DNA of 52,644 nucleotides from Acd1 sp049973945 (GCA_049973945.1 JBMFJH010000011.1:1-52644); one strand, 5' to 3'. Shown: positions 8,540-17,001, counted from the stretch's first letter. A program made the numbers and translations. Notes: generated by a model from the sequence alone, not told the origin.

Positions 8540-9774
8540 AGCTGATCAGGGATCCCGTCCACGGCTACCTTGAAGTCGACGACAGAGCGCTAAGCGTGAT
8601 CTCTAACCCCTATTTCCAGAGGCTGAGGCACATAACGCAGACAGGGCTCGCTTACCTCGTTTACCCGGGAATGACCCACTCGAGGTTCGAGCACAGCGTC
8701 GGATCGATGTACTTGGCCTCGGAGTTCCTGAGGTATATCGCCAGGAACTCTAGGTTAGACTTCATCACCGACGACTACGTCTCTCTCGTCTCTGTAGTTG
8801 CCCTCCTTCACGACGTGGGTCACCTGCCCTTCTCCCACACGTGGGAGAACGGCCTCGAAGCATACAAGACCATCTACGGTGAAATAAGCGGTTATAGAGG
8901 GAGGAAGACTCACGTCGACCTCGGGATCCGGTTGATCGAGGAGGTGCTCTCGGACGCTCTAGAAAGGGCATACCGAGGGTTCGTCTCAGACCCGGTAGGG
9001 TTCGCCAAAAGGGTTCTGATGGAGGGCCCTAGGAACGACGAGGAGAGGCTGGCAACGTTAGTGATCAGCAACTTCATCGACGCAGACAGGGGGGACTACC
9101 TCCTGAGGGATAGCTACCACGCGGGGGTCGAGTACGGGATCTACGACATAGAGAGGCTGAAGCGGTTCCTGACTTACGTCGACGGCAGGCTTGCTGTCAT
9201 GAGGAAGGCCGTGCCAATTGTCGAGCACTTCCTGCTGGCCAGGATGTACATGTACCAGAACGTCTACTTCCACGACGTCGTCGGCATGTACAACGCTGTC
9301 CTAGCGTTCGGACTGGCCAAACTCTTCCGCGAGGGGAGTCTTGAGCCGATTCCGGAAGTCAAGGACTACCTAAACTACGTCGACTTCGAAGTCCTGTCGT
9401 TGATAAAGGGCTTGGAGAAGTTCGCCGACGGCGTGATCTACAGGAGGGGGTGGAGGAGGCTCAAGACCGACTTGGACGAAGAGTGTGTGAGCAGCTTGAG
9501 GAACGAGTTAAACCAGTTGACTGCCAGTACGGAGGGCTTAGTCATCCTTCACGAGTTCAGGGACGCTCCGTACAAGGAGACTAAAACGGAGGCGGTTTAC
9601 ATTTACGACGGAGAGGTCTATGAGCTGTCCAGGGTTTCGGCCATCGCGAGGGCGATTGCAGAGCTCAAGAAGGGCATCATAGTGTACCACGTCAGCCAAG
9701 AGAAGGAAGTCCAGCCCATCCTCAAGGAAGCTCAGGACTGCATGAAATCGAAGCAAGAGGGTAAAAAGGGTTGA
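8536..9774 (+). CDS. HD-domain phosphohydrolase (dNTPase/YdhJ-like)
   Basis: A 412-residue protein. The N-terminal signature RDPVHGYLEV is followed by FQRLRHITQTG, HSRFEHSVGS and the metal-binding HD pair in LLHDVGHLPFSH (about residues 90-101). A later conserved DADRGDYLLRDSYHAG supplies further metal ligands. The family resembles dGTPase-type nucleoside triphosphohydrolases, although some members are nucleases or of unknown substrate. The start GTG overlaps the MTA phosphorylase stop by 4 nt and its own stop overlaps the next TTG by 4 nt, so translational coupling is likely. A nucleotide-pool role beside a nucleoside phosphorylase is an inference. Confidence 0.85.
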   Translation: MKLIRDPVHGYLEVDDRALSVISNPYFQRLRHITQTGLAYLVYPGMTHSRFEHSVGSMYLASEFLRYIARNSRLDFITDDYVSLVSVVALLHDVGHLPFSHTWENGLEAYKTIYGEISGYRGRKTHVDLGIRLIEEVLSDALERAYRGFVSDPVGFAKRVLMEGPRNDEERLATLVISNFIDADRGDYLLRDSYHAGVEYGIYDIERLKRFLTYVDGRLAVMRKAVPIVEHFLLARMYMYQNVYFHDVVGMYNAVLAFGLAKLFREGSLEPIPEVKDYLNYVDFEVLSLIKGLEKFADGVIYRRGWRRLKTDLDEECVSSLRNELNQLTASTEGLVILHEFRDAPYKETKTEAVYIYDGEVYELSRVSAIARAIAELKKGIIVYHVSQEKEVQPILKEAQDCMKSKQEGKKG

Positions 9775-10286
9775 CAGACGTCTGGAAAGTCCTGGAATTG
9801 GCCCTAAAGCTTTCCTGGCTCGACTGCTTCACGTATTCAATCGAGTCGACCGGGCCAAACAGCGTCAGGGCGAGGCTGGGCCCAGCGATTATCAGGATCG
9901 TGGGGAATTCCGTTAAGATGAAGTGCGGGGAAAATGTCGTCACGTCCATAAAAGACCTCGAGAACGACTACGTGAAGTTGAGGTTGGAGTGCGGTCTCTC
10001 CACGCTGTGCCACTCCCGGCTCGGAAAAGTGAAGCTGAACGTCGTGAGAGGGGTCGAGGAACTGCCGACCTTCAGAATAAAGGACCTGGAAAACCCCCTG
10101 AGGCTCATATACAAGAAGCCGGTGATGCCCTACTTGGGTAGTTACGAGGACAGGGACATGATCTACGTCCTCAAGACCGTTAGGTCTGAAAGCGACCTCT
10201 GGGTTCAGCTCTACAACCCGAGACGTAAGAGCTTCTGGCACGTGAGCCTCAACGAGCTGAAGAAGGAATATCCCGAGATATTTTAG
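9771..10286 (+). CDS. Hypothetical protein in the MTA phosphorylase operon
   Basis: I do not recognise this 171-residue protein. It starts at TTG 9771 inside the stop of the HD gene (TTGA overlap). The body looks soluble, with alternating charged beta segments, four scattered cysteines (including CGLSTLC around residues 74-80), and a basic, aromatic C-terminus. No membrane segment or known motif is visible. The tight coupling argues that it is a real gene, perhaps working with the HD phosphohydrolase. Confidence 0.6.
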   Translation: MTDVWKVLELALKLSWLDCFTYSIESTGPNSVRARLGPAIIRIVGNSVKMKCGENVVTSIKDLENDYVKLRLECGLSTLCHSRLGKVKLNVVRGVEELPTFRIKDLENPLRLIYKKPVMPYLGSYEDRDMIYVLKTVRSESDLWVQLYNPRRKSFWHVSLNELKKEYPEIF

Positions 10287-10313
10287 TTCGAAACTCGAGT
10301 CGCGTTTTGAGCT

Positions 10314-10937
10314 ATGAAAATAGTGATAGAGAACCTAGAACCTCTGGGCAAGTGGGTGCTTTACGAGTACGAGCACTCATACGAGGTGGCCGGCGACCTG
10401 CTACTAATAACTAACGCGAAGATCGACGGTCTCCCTTCCACAGAGAAAAGGTTCTTCGAGGTCTTCGACCCTAAGAACGTCATAATCCTCGACCCTAAGG
10501 CCCCAGAAGAGCTAAAGCCGGAGGACTTCGACGGGATCGAAGCCGTGATAGTAGGAGGGATCCTGGGAGACCACCCGCCCAAGGGTAGGACTTGGGAGCT
10601 GTTGACCTCGAAGTTCCCCCAGGCGAAAGCGAGGAACCTGGGCGAGCTACAGTTACCCATCGACAACGCGGTTCTGGCCACTAAGCTAATAATAGGAGGG
10701 AAAAGGCTCAGCGAAATAAGGATAGCCAGGGGATTGAGGATAGAGTGCGAGTTCATGAGGTCAAAGGAGGTTGTAATCCTCCCCTTCGGTTACGTTATCT
10801 ATCAGGGGAGACCGTTCGTTTCGGAGAAAGTCCTAAGGTTAGCGGGTTACAGGAAGGGATGCGAGATTTCCTGGGACTTGCCTGAGGAGGAACTGGCCGA
10901 AGTGGACTCACTGAGTAAGGCTAGAGAACTTCTTTGA
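10314..10937 (+). CDS. SFM1/DUF431-like SPOUT-fold methyltransferase
   Basis: A 207-residue protein with the DUF431 signature VGGILGDHPPKGRTWELL (about residues 78-95) and the LQLPIDNAVLATKLI segment that forms the SAM-binding trefoil knot. Yeast SFM1, of the same family, methylates an arginine of ribosomal protein S3. The archaeal substrate is not known from sequence. It begins 27 bp after the preceding gene and its end overlaps a convergent regulator by 30 nt. The start ATG 10314 gives MKIVIENLEPLGKW, like the family N-terminus. Confidence 0.8.
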   Translation: MKIVIENLEPLGKWVLYEYEHSYEVAGDLLLITNAKIDGLPSTEKRFFEVFDPKNVIILDPKAPEELKPEDFDGIEAVIVGGILGDHPPKGRTWELLTSKFPQAKARNLGELQLPIDNAVLATKLIIGGKRLSEIRIARGLRIECEFMRSKEVVILPFGYVIYQGRPFVSEKVLRLAGYRKGCEISWDLPEEELAEVDSLSKARELL

Positions 10938-11228
10938 GCAGTGCTCCAACTTCTCTTTAATCACTTTTTCTATCTCGGGGTTTACGTAGAAGTTGTACCT
11001 GGGCCTTCCCATCTTCTTCTGCTGGTCCTTCTCCCTCAGAACCAAGTTGCTCTCCATGAGCTTTTTCATGGAGTTGTTTACAGTTGTCTTGCTGACCTTC
11101 AGCACTTCGGCCAACTCCTCGCTGGAGGCCTTCCCCTTCGCAATAAGCGCCTTAAGGACTTGGATGTCCGTCTCGGTAAGCTTGAAGCAACATGTTAGAG
11201 CCTCAATTAACGTCTCGGACAGCTCCAC
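10908..11228 (-). CDS. Winged-helix transcription regulator (MarR/TrmB-like)
   Basis: 106 residues with a helix-turn-helix, SSEELAEVLKVSKTTVNNSM (about residues 35-54), and a basic wing, REKDQQKKMGRPRYNFY. A Cys-Cys pair near the N-terminus (about 12-13) and another near the C-terminus (about 97) could sense redox state or metal; this is an inference. The GTG start at 11228 follows the AT-rich TATA element TTTTTTAAATGAG at 11242-11254. The C-terminal 30 nt overlap the convergent SPOUT gene. The target is unknown. Confidence 0.75.
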   Translation of the reverse strand: MELSETLIEALTCCFKLTETDIQVLKALIAKGKASSEELAEVLKVSKTTVNNSMKKLMESNLVLREKDQQKKMGRPRYNFYVNPEIEKVIKEKLEHCSKKFSSLTQ

Positions 11229-11263
11229 TGCATAAAGTTCTCATTTAAAAAATTAAAAGTTTT

Positions 11264-11731
11264 TTAAAGATTCAAAGAGGTAACTGGAGGAATTTCCTTC
11301 GCCTTCTCGATTAACCTCATGTACTCTCTGTACATGCATTTGTCCTGGATTACTATCAGGCCGTTCTCCTGTGCCTTCCTGGCCGCCTCGTCGTTCCTTA
11401 TGCCCTCCTGCATCCATACGACCTTAACGTCGCCCCTCTCCCTCGCCCTCTTAATGGCCTCGTCTACGATCGGCGGGACGTCCTTGGAGGGCCTGAATAT
11501 CTGAACGACCTCAACCCTGTCCGGGATCTCCAACAAAGACTTGTAAGACTTCCTTCCCAAAATCGAGTCTACCGTGGGGTTTACGGGGATCACGTTGTAC
11601 CCCTTGAGGATGAGGAACTTGGGAACAGCGTGGGCCGGCTTGCTCGGGTCCTTCGAGAATCCTACCGTGGCTATGTTCTTGTACTCCTTGAGGATCTTCA
11701 GGATGAGCTCGTCCTCGGCGTTCAACTTCAA
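11264..11731 (-). CDS. CoA-binding (YccU-type) Rossmann-fold protein
   Basis: A 155-residue CoA-binding-domain protein: IATVGFSKDPSKPAHAVPK, YNVIPVNPTVDSILG, VEVVQIFRPSKDVPPIV and VVWMQEGIRNDEAA. This is the order seen in the succinyl-CoA synthetase-like small CoA-binding family. The biochemical role is not established for the family. Its ATG overlaps the stop of the DUF1641 gene (ATGA), so the two are translationally coupled. Confidence 0.85.
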   Translation of the reverse strand: MKLNAEDELILKILKEYKNIATVGFSKDPSKPAHAVPKFLILKGYNVIPVNPTVDSILGRKSYKSLLEIPDRVEVVQIFRPSKDVPPIVDEAIKRARERGDVKVVWMQEGIRNDEAARKAQENGLIVIQDKCMYREYMRLIEKAKEIPPVTSLNL

Positions 11732-12525
11732 CCCTCCCTTATCACTTTGCCGAGATCCTCGGCAAGCTTGAGCATGGCGCCGAGGGCGTACTGCGTGTCC
11801 TTCTTGCTGACCTCACCCATCAAACCGAAAGGCCCTACAGGCTTGACCTTGGGCAAGTCCTGAACCCACATCTTTAAGGCTTTAGACATCTTGTCCATCA
11901 CGAGTTTCACCGCGTCGAGGAAGTTGGGGTCGGCCATAACGTTCATGAGCTCCAGCATCTTGTCGAGGGCCCCCGTCTTCTGCAGTTCCAACATCTTGTT
12001 CATGAGCTTCAACATACTGTCGACGTCTATAGAGGAGAGGAGCGAAACCGCCTCTGGACTGGTCAGCTTCTTGAGCATCGGAGTCATGGCGTTCATCGCG
12101 TTGATCATCGAGTCGATGTCCATGCTTTCCAACAACTTCAAAGTCTTGTCGCTGGTGAGCTTGTTCAGCAAGGGAAGCATCTTCTCTGTGGCGGTGAGTA
12201 GCGAGTCTATGTCGAGCTGCTGGATCAGGTTAAGCGCCCTGTCGCTGGTGAGCTTTTCCAATACGGGCCAAATCGCCTGGACTTTGGTTATCTGATCCAT
12301 CGAGAACTCGATCAGGACGTCGACTAGCTGAGCCCTTTGCACCGCGTCCAAAAGGTCGAGGCCTTGCTGCATCAGGTTGACAAGGTTGTCTAACTTCCCG
12401 GACTTGTCGAGGTCGATGACGACGTTGACCAGCTTCTCTACAGCGGGCAACGCGTCTATGAGCTTACCGAGCCTGTTCAGGTTATCCTCTGTTAACAGCT
12501 TTTCTAACGGGTCGGCCATCGACAT
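11728..12525 (-). CDS. DUF1641 protein with three tandem 31-residue repeats
   Basis: A 265-residue all-helical protein. The C-terminal VKPVGPFGLMG followed by QYALGAMLKLAEDLG is the DUF1641 signature. Three consecutive 31-residue repeats start at residues 90, 121 and 152 (EKLTSDRALNLIQQLDIDS, NKLTSDKTLKLLESMDIDS, KKLTSPEAVSLLSSIDVDS), each followed by an amphipathic Met/Leu-rich helix. In Sulfolobales DUF1641 genes often sit near SQR-like or formate-dehydrogenase-like flavoproteins; an SQR-like gene lies 4.5 kb away here. A membrane-peripheral or scaffold role is an inference. It overlaps the CoA-binding gene. Confidence 0.8.
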   Translation of the reverse strand: MSMADPLEKLLTEDNLNRLGKLIDALPAVEKLVNVVIDLDKSGKLDNLVNLMQQGLDLLDAVQRAQLVDVLIEFSMDQITKVQAIWPVLEKLTSDRALNLIQQLDIDSLLTATEKMLPLLNKLTSDKTLKLLESMDIDSMINAMNAMTPMLKKLTSPEAVSLLSSIDVDSMLKLMNKMLELQKTGALDKMLELMNVMADPNFLDAVKLVMDKMSKALKMWVQDLPKVKPVGPFGLMGEVSKKDTQYALGAMLKLAEDLGKVIREG

Positions 12526-12658
12526 GTAGTACCGCGATTTAGTCAGAAGAACATGGCCGATAAAATTCGTTTCGGTGATGACTCTGCATGAACTCAGGCG
12601 TCGAAGAGCCAGCTACTTCGACCGCAACCCAAATGATTCTCGCTTTTGTCCCTCGATT

Positions 12659-13297
12659 TTATCTACGCTTGACTACGGAACCGACATACGCGGAATAAAC
12701 CTCGGACACGACATCCATCACTATACGCTGAACCCTATTGTATTCGATGTAGCTGAGGACCAGTTCAAATAAGCCGATTCCGCCTAAAGAGATCGCGAAA
12801 CCGGCGACCAGGTAGGGGAAAGGATTGCTGGCCGAGAGGACGACTGTGAGAAGGAAACCAGATAGGACTAGGCCGAGAGCGGAAGCAGAAATCACCATGC
12901 CTTTATAGGCTCTCCTTTTCAGGAGTCTCCAGTTTCGGTTGAGTGATCTCTTTAATACAAAGAGCTTGAAGAGGACTTTGACCTCTTTTGAAATCTTGCT
13001 TACGGCCTTTGAGCTGGCCTTAGTAGCTCCAGCAACGTCAAAAATCCCGAGCTTTGCGGCGACCGTCATTTCCTCCAGAGCTCTCGTATAATCCTCGTTG
13101 CCTACAATCCGCAAAAGGGTCGTGAATATCGCTAGGTCGAAGAGGTTGTTCCCTCTCTTCACCTTTTCCTCGAGCCTCTTCGATTTGAACGAGTTGAACC
13201 AGACGAACCAGCCGGTGGAGATGCTCAGGAGAACTGAGTAAACGATGAAGACGGCCTTGAAAACCTCTATTGTATCCATATTTGTATAATAGTTCAC
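12659..13297 (-). CDS. Three-helix membrane protein coupled to a winged-helix regulator
   Basis: I do not recognise this 212-residue protein by family. One hydrophobic segment lies near the N-terminus (AVFIVYSVLLSISTGWFVWF, about 14-33) and two lie in the C-terminal half (ISASALGLVLSGFLLTVVLS and VAGFAISLGGIGLFELVLSY, about 136-185). They are separated by a long basic cytoplasmic-looking region rich in Lys/Arg. The ATG overlaps the stop of the upstream winged-helix gene (ATGA), so both are made together. Winged-helix plus small membrane-protein pairs are known in Sulfolobales as membrane-linked regulators, but this one is uncharacterised to me. Confidence 0.6.
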   Translation of the reverse strand: MNYYTNMDTIEVFKAVFIVYSVLLSISTGWFVWFNSFKSKRLEEKVKRGNNLFDLAIFTTLLRIVGNEDYTRALEEMTVAAKLGIFDVAGATKASSKAVSKISKEVKVLFKLFVLKRSLNRNWRLLKRRAYKGMVISASALGLVLSGFLLTVVLSASNPFPYLVAGFAISLGGIGLFELVLSYIEYNRVQRIVMDVVSEVYSAYVGSVVKRR

Positions 13298-13584
13298 GTT
13301 TCCTCTAGTTCCTTTGCGAGTTCTCCCATTATAAATATCAACCTCGACTCGAGAGACGAAGCCTCCTTGAGGAGGTCAAGCACTTTCTTCCCCTTCTCCG
13401 TAAGGACGTAGCCCTTCTCTTCGTCCCTTATGAGGCCTCTTTCCCTGAGGTAGTTCAGGTACACAGTGAGCGTGACAGTCGACAGACCGACGTACTTCAT
13501 TAACGCAGACTTAGTGTTCCTGCCCTTGTTTACGTTCTCCAATATCTCCCTCATAATGTCCATCCTGTCCCTCTTCGTCCTCAT
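13294..13584 (-). CDS. Winged-helix DNA-binding protein
   Basis: 96 residues: RMDIMREILENVNKG, TKSALMKYVGLSTVTLTVYL (recognition helix) and a wing GLIRDEEKGYVLTEKGKKVL. This is the standard small archaeal winged-helix regulator. A C-terminal helix (SSLESRLIFIMGELAKEL) may dimerise. It is the first gene of a two-gene unit with the membrane protein. An inverted repeat upstream (13595-13608) lies between its TATA-like sequence (around 13617-13625) and the ATG, so autoregulation is plausible. Confidence 0.75.
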   Translation of the reverse strand: MRTKRDRMDIMREILENVNKGRNTKSALMKYVGLSTVTLTVYLNYLRERGLIRDEEKGYVLTEKGKKVLDLLKEASSLESRLIFIMGELAKELEET

Positions 13585-13594
13585 CCCGGTTCCC

Positions 13595-13608
13595 CACGTC
13601 GTTACGTG
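13595..13608. promoter_or_regulatory. Inverted repeat upstream of the winged-helix gene, possible operator
   Basis: CACGT-CGTT-ACGTG is a perfect 5-bp inverted repeat 11 bp upstream of ATG 13584 and downstream of the TATA-like GATATACC. The position suits a repressor that blocks transcription initiation. This is seen by eye only and the repeat is short. Confidence 0.35.
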
Positions 13609-13641
13609 AGGCCTCTGATATACCGTATCCGTAATGACTAT

Positions 13642-14265
13642 TTAAGGATTGCCTTCAGACCCTTGGGCTTTCCCTGAGGTTGCCCCTTTCGCCTTCAGAA
13701 GCATTTCCATCACCCTCCCTTCCTTCTCGCCTAAAAGTCTCTTCGCCAGGGAGACTACCTCGTTCGCTATCTCCTCGTCTGGGACTATCTCGACCTTTAG
13801 GTTCGAGAGGAGCGGGCTCCAGAGCTTCTCCACGGCCTCTAAATACTCGGGGACTGTCAGCTCCGGCGTCGACCTCATGAGGACTGCCAGGGACTGCCCG
13901 ATTAAGGCCATGATCTCCAGGCTTATCCTGCGCTCCTCTTCCGCCTTCTTTTCCGGGCTTAAAGCGGCCAACTCGTTCTTCCTCGACGCCAACCTCTTGA
14001 GGTAGGCCGCGAGCTTCGCCTTCTGGGTCTCCAGGGCCAAGAGCGAGACCCTGACGTTCCTCCCCGCTATCAGCTTGACCGCACCGTCGTCCTTCAGGAC
14101 GTTGAGATAGCCCCTGGACATCAGGTAAGTCAAGGCCCTAGATATCGAGTCCTTGTCGATTAACAGGGAAAGGCCCCTGTACAGCTCTTCGATCTCGACG
14201 CCCTCAGGGCCCTTAGCGGCCACGAACTCGAGCACCGTCCTGGTGACTTTGTCCATTACCTCCAT
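13642..14265 (-). CDS. Hypothetical winged-helix-like protein
   Basis: About 207 residues from ATG 14265 (MEVMDKVTRTVLEFVAAKG); an ATG at 14289 would add eight residues. The N-terminal 70 residues look like a winged helix (GVEIEELYRGL, DSISRALTYLMSRGYLNVL, then a hairpin). The middle is a Lys/Glu-rich helical stretch and the C-terminus is low complexity. No family is recognised. It overlaps the end of the aldo/keto reductase gene by 10 nt on the same strand, so it is probably co-transcribed with it. A DNA-binding function is an inference from the N-terminus only. Confidence 0.6.
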   Translation of the reverse strand: MEVMDKVTRTVLEFVAAKGPEGVEIEELYRGLSLLIDKDSISRALTYLMSRGYLNVLKDDGAVKLIAGRNVRVSLLALETQKAKLAAYLKRLASRKNELAALSPEKKAEEERRISLEIMALIGQSLAVLMRSTPELTVPEYLEAVEKLWSPLLSNLKVEIVPDEEIANEVVSLAKRLLGEKEGRVMEMLLKAKGATSGKAQGSEGNP

Positions 14266-15062
14266 GACCTCACCTCCTTCATCGCCCATTCGGGGAGCAC
14301 TGTGTTGACCGAGGATATTATGTCATCTATGTGCTCCTTCTTCTCGGCCTTCGGGATGGGCAGGGCCCTAGGAACCAAGTAAGCTAAGGCCAGGTTGGTC
14401 GGCGTTACGCCCAACCTCTTGGCTAGGCTTTGAACCCTCTCGTCACTGTAGATCCTCCCCTGGGCTAGAGGGGAGTAAGCTATTACCTTCACCTTGTTCT
14501 TCTCCGCTATTGGCAAGACCGTCTGCTCGGCCCTCCTTTCGAGAACGTTGTAAAGGACCTCGTTGGCCTCGATTTCGTACTTGGACGTGGAGTATATGGC
14601 CTCTTCGAAGAGTTCCCCCTCGAAGTTGCTCACCCCGATGCAGTATACCGAACCTTGGTCGACCAACTCCTCCATCGCCCTGATTGTTTCCTTGAGCGGG
14701 ATCGAGGGGTTAGGCCAGTGGATGAGGAGCAGGTCCACGTACTTAAGGCCGAGCCTCTTGAGGCTCGCATTTGCGGCTGCCTTTAACTTCGAAGGCTCCA
14801 AGTGGTTAGGCCAGACCTTGGTTATAATGACCAGCTTCTCCCTGTCGAACTCCTTGATCGCCCTCCCGACCAGCTCCTCGGCGTGACCGTCGCCGTACAT
14901 CTCAGCCGTGTCAATTACATTGATCCCCCTGCTTAGGGCGTACCTGATCGCCTCGACCCACTCCATGTCCTTGCTTTCGTCCCTCCTCCAGTAGCCTCCG
15001 CCAATCCCCCAAGTGCCGTAGCCAATCGGGAAGACCCTCTTGTCGCAGAGCTCATTTACCAT
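14256..15062 (-). CDS. Aldo/keto reductase
   Basis: A 268-residue (beta/alpha)8 reductase. IGYGTWGIGGG opens the barrel. The catalytic tetrad is visible as the Asp and Tyr of NVIDTAEMYGDG (about residues 49-60), the Lys of VIITKVWP and the His of LLIHWPNPS. The NADPH-binding tail is present as ALAYLVPRALPIPKAEKKEH. The substrate is unknown. The start ATG 15062 has the TATA element CATTATAGGC at 15083-15092, 26 nt upstream and overlapping the start of the divergent phosphomevalonate kinase, so the two genes probably share a control region. Confidence 0.9.
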   Translation of the reverse strand: MVNELCDKRVFPIGYGTWGIGGGYWRRDESKDMEWVEAIRYALSRGINVIDTAEMYGDGHAEELVGRAIKEFDREKLVIITKVWPNHLEPSKLKAAANASLKRLGLKYVDLLLIHWPNPSIPLKETIRAMEELVDQGSVYCIGVSNFEGELFEEAIYSTSKYEIEANEVLYNVLERRAEQTVLPIAEKNKVKVIAYSPLAQGRIYSDERVQSLAKRLGVTPTNLALAYLVPRALPIPKAEKKEHIDDIISSVNTVLPEWAMKEVRSWR

Positions 15063-15082
15063 TAGGCCGAATCACCGGGGAA

Positions 15083-15092
15083 GCCTATAATG
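15083..15092 (-). promoter_or_regulatory. TATA box of the aldo/keto reductase gene
   Basis: CATTATAGGC on the minus strand, centred 26 nt before ATG 15062. It physically overlaps the ATG of the divergent gene at 15090. Confidence 0.45.
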
Positions 15093-16046
15093 ATTTCAGC
15101 CCCGGGCAAGGTGCTCTGGATAGGGAGCTACTCGGTTGTCTTCGGCGGCATAGGGCACGTGATCGCGATAGACAGGAGGGTGAGATGTTCCGCGGAGGAG
15201 AACGACGAGTGGGTCTTCGAGACCTCCTACGGCACCTTCAAGGGTAAGGGGAACGAGCTCATCGAGAGCGTCCTCGGCGTTATGCGGGAAGAGTTCGGCG
15301 ACTTCGGCAAGTTCAGGGTGAAACTGACCAACGACCCCGACTTCTCGGTCGCCAGAAAGAAGACGGGGCTAGGGAGCAGCTCCGCCGCCACCGTGGCGTT
15401 GACGGCCTGCCTTTACCATAAGATAAAGGGGGGAATCGACCTGAACGAGGTGCACAGGCTCGCCCAGAAGGCCAACTACGTCAGGCAGAGGGGGATCGGG
15501 AGCGGGTTCGACATTGCTTCAGCGGTCTTCGGCTCAATAGTCTACAGGAGGTTCAGCTCGCTCGAGAAGATGGACTGCTACTGCGAGCCCTTGAGGATAG
15601 GGAACTACGGGATGGTCTTAGCCTTCCTGGGGGAGAGCGCCGAAACCGTAGGCCTCGTGAGGAAGTTCGTCGAGGTCTCGCAGAGCCAGAAGTTCAAGGA
15701 AATGATGGCCAGGATCAACGAGGAGAACGAGTGGGCCGTGAAGTACCTCAGGTCGGGTAGGCTCTACGCCGCGGCCCAACACGTCAGGATAGCCAGGGAT
15801 CTGCTGAACGCGTTGGCCAAGACCCTAGTCGGGGTGGAAATCGAGAACGAGCGAACGAAGAGGTTAGAGGCCCTCGCCTACGCTAAGGGCGCGATCATCG
15901 CTCTATCCCCCGGGGCCGGGCTGGAGAGCGTCTTCGCCATAGCCAAGGACGTAGAGCCGATTATCGAGGCCTGGGAGAGGGAAGGAGTTAAAGCGATCAG
16001 GCTGAAGGAAGACGGAGGGCTCAGGGTTGAGGAAGGCCAAGGTTGA
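15090..16046 (+). CDS. Phosphomevalonate kinase (GHMP kinase)
   Basis: A 318-residue GHMP kinase. The N-terminal ISAPGKVLWIGSYSVVFGG is motif 1, and the ATP loop GLGSSSAATVAL is at about residues 93-104. The C-terminal motif 3 appears as IIALSPGAGLES. It phosphorylates mevalonate 5-phosphate to the diphosphate. The next gene is diphosphomevalonate decarboxylase, overlapping by 20 nt. This pair marks the classical end of the mevalonate pathway, which Sulfolobales keep while most archaea use alternative routes. It supplies isopentenyl diphosphate for archaeal lipids. Confidence 0.88.
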   Translation: MISAPGKVLWIGSYSVVFGGIGHVIAIDRRVRCSAEENDEWVFETSYGTFKGKGNELIESVLGVMREEFGDFGKFRVKLTNDPDFSVARKKTGLGSSSAATVALTACLYHKIKGGIDLNEVHRLAQKANYVRQRGIGSGFDIASAVFGSIVYRRFSSLEKMDCYCEPLRIGNYGMVLAFLGESAETVGLVRKFVEVSQSQKFKEMMARINEENEWAVKYLRSGRLYAAAQHVRIARDLLNALAKTLVGVEIENERTKRLEALAYAKGAIIALSPGAGLESVFAIAKDVEPIIEAWEREGVKAIRLKEDGGLRVEEGQG

Positions 16047-17001
16047 GGCCCCGTCCAACATCGCGATAGTGAAGTACTGGGGCAAGAGAGAGGCCAGCCT
16101 GAACTTGCCCTTGAACAGCAGCTTCTCGGTAACCCTGGACGCCCTGAAGGTCGTGACTGAGGTGACCGTCGAGGACGGCCCGGGGAAGGACGAGCTCTAC
16201 ATTAACAACGAGCCCGTAACGGGGGAGGAGTTCGAGGAGTACGCGGGTAGAGTACTGAAAGCCTTCAGGAGGCTCTACGGAGACTTCCACGCCACGATAA
16301 AGTCGGTGAGCAACTTCCCGAAGTCCGCGGGTTTGGCCTCCTCCGCCGCGGGAATAGCTGCACTGGTCTTCGCCCTGAACGAGGCCCTAGGGCTTGACTT
16401 GCCCCAGAGGGAGCTCTCGAAGATTGCCAGGATAGGGAGCGGGAGCGCGTGCAGGAGCACTGCCGGCGGCTTCGTGCTCTGGGAAAAGGGGGTCAGGGAG
16501 GACGGCGAGGACAGCGTGTGCTACCAGGTCTTCCCGGAGACCCACTGGCCCGAGCTAGTTGACGTCATAGGCCTTGTAGGCAAGGAGAAGAAGAAGGTGT
16601 CCTCCAGGAAAGGGATGATGAGGGTCTCCAGCTCCTCCCTAACGGAGTGCAGGCTGAAGTTCGTGGAGGAGACTTTGCCAAAGGTCATCGACGCGGTGAA
16701 GAGGAGGGACGAACAGGAGTTCTACTACTGGACTATGAGGCACAGCAACAGCATGCACGCGGTGATCCTCGACTCTTGGCCCTCGACCTTTTACCTGAAC
16801 GACGTCTCCTTGGCCCTCATGGAGAGGGTTCAGGACAGCGGGATAGCGGGCTACACCTTCGATGCGGGGCCTAACCCGCACGTCTTCACTACTGAGAAAC
16901 ACTTAGACGAGGTCAAGGAGATAATGAAGGAGGTAGGCATACGTGAGGTCGTAGTCTCGAGGGTAGGGCAGGGGCCTAAGGTACTCGAGTCGCCGAGGTG
17001 A
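16027..17001 (+). CDS. Diphosphomevalonate decarboxylase
   Basis: 324 residues. APSNIAIVKYWGKRE (about 8-22) is the family N-terminal motif. The ATP loop is SAGLASSAAGIAAL (about 98-111), then GSGSACRSTAGGFV with the key Ser/Arg. Near the C-terminus, AGYTFDAGPNPHVF carries the catalytic Asp. It decarboxylates mevalonate diphosphate to isopentenyl diphosphate using ATP. The TTG start 16027 lies inside the end of the kinase gene; TTG-AGG-AAG gives MRKAKVEAPSN, which matches the expected N-terminus. Confidence 0.93.
   Translation: MRKAKVEAPSNIAIVKYWGKREASLNLPLNSSFSVTLDALKVVTEVTVEDGPGKDELYINNEPVTGEEFEEYAGRVLKAFRRLYGDFHATIKSVSNFPKSAGLASSAAGIAALVFALNEALGLDLPQRELSKIARIGSGSACRSTAGGFVLWEKGVREDGEDSVCYQVFPETHWPELVDVIGLVGKEKKKVSSRKGMMRVSSSSLTECRLKFVEETLPKVIDAVKRRDEQEFYYWTMRHSNSMHAVILDSWPSTFYLNDVSLALMERVQDSGIAGYTFDAGPNPHVFTTEKHLDEVKEIMKEVGIREVVVSRVGQGPKVLESPR

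Noticed and set aside
12573..12600. GTGATGA upstream of the DUF1641 gene as a box C
   Set aside because: No CTGA-like D or D' box at suitable distance.
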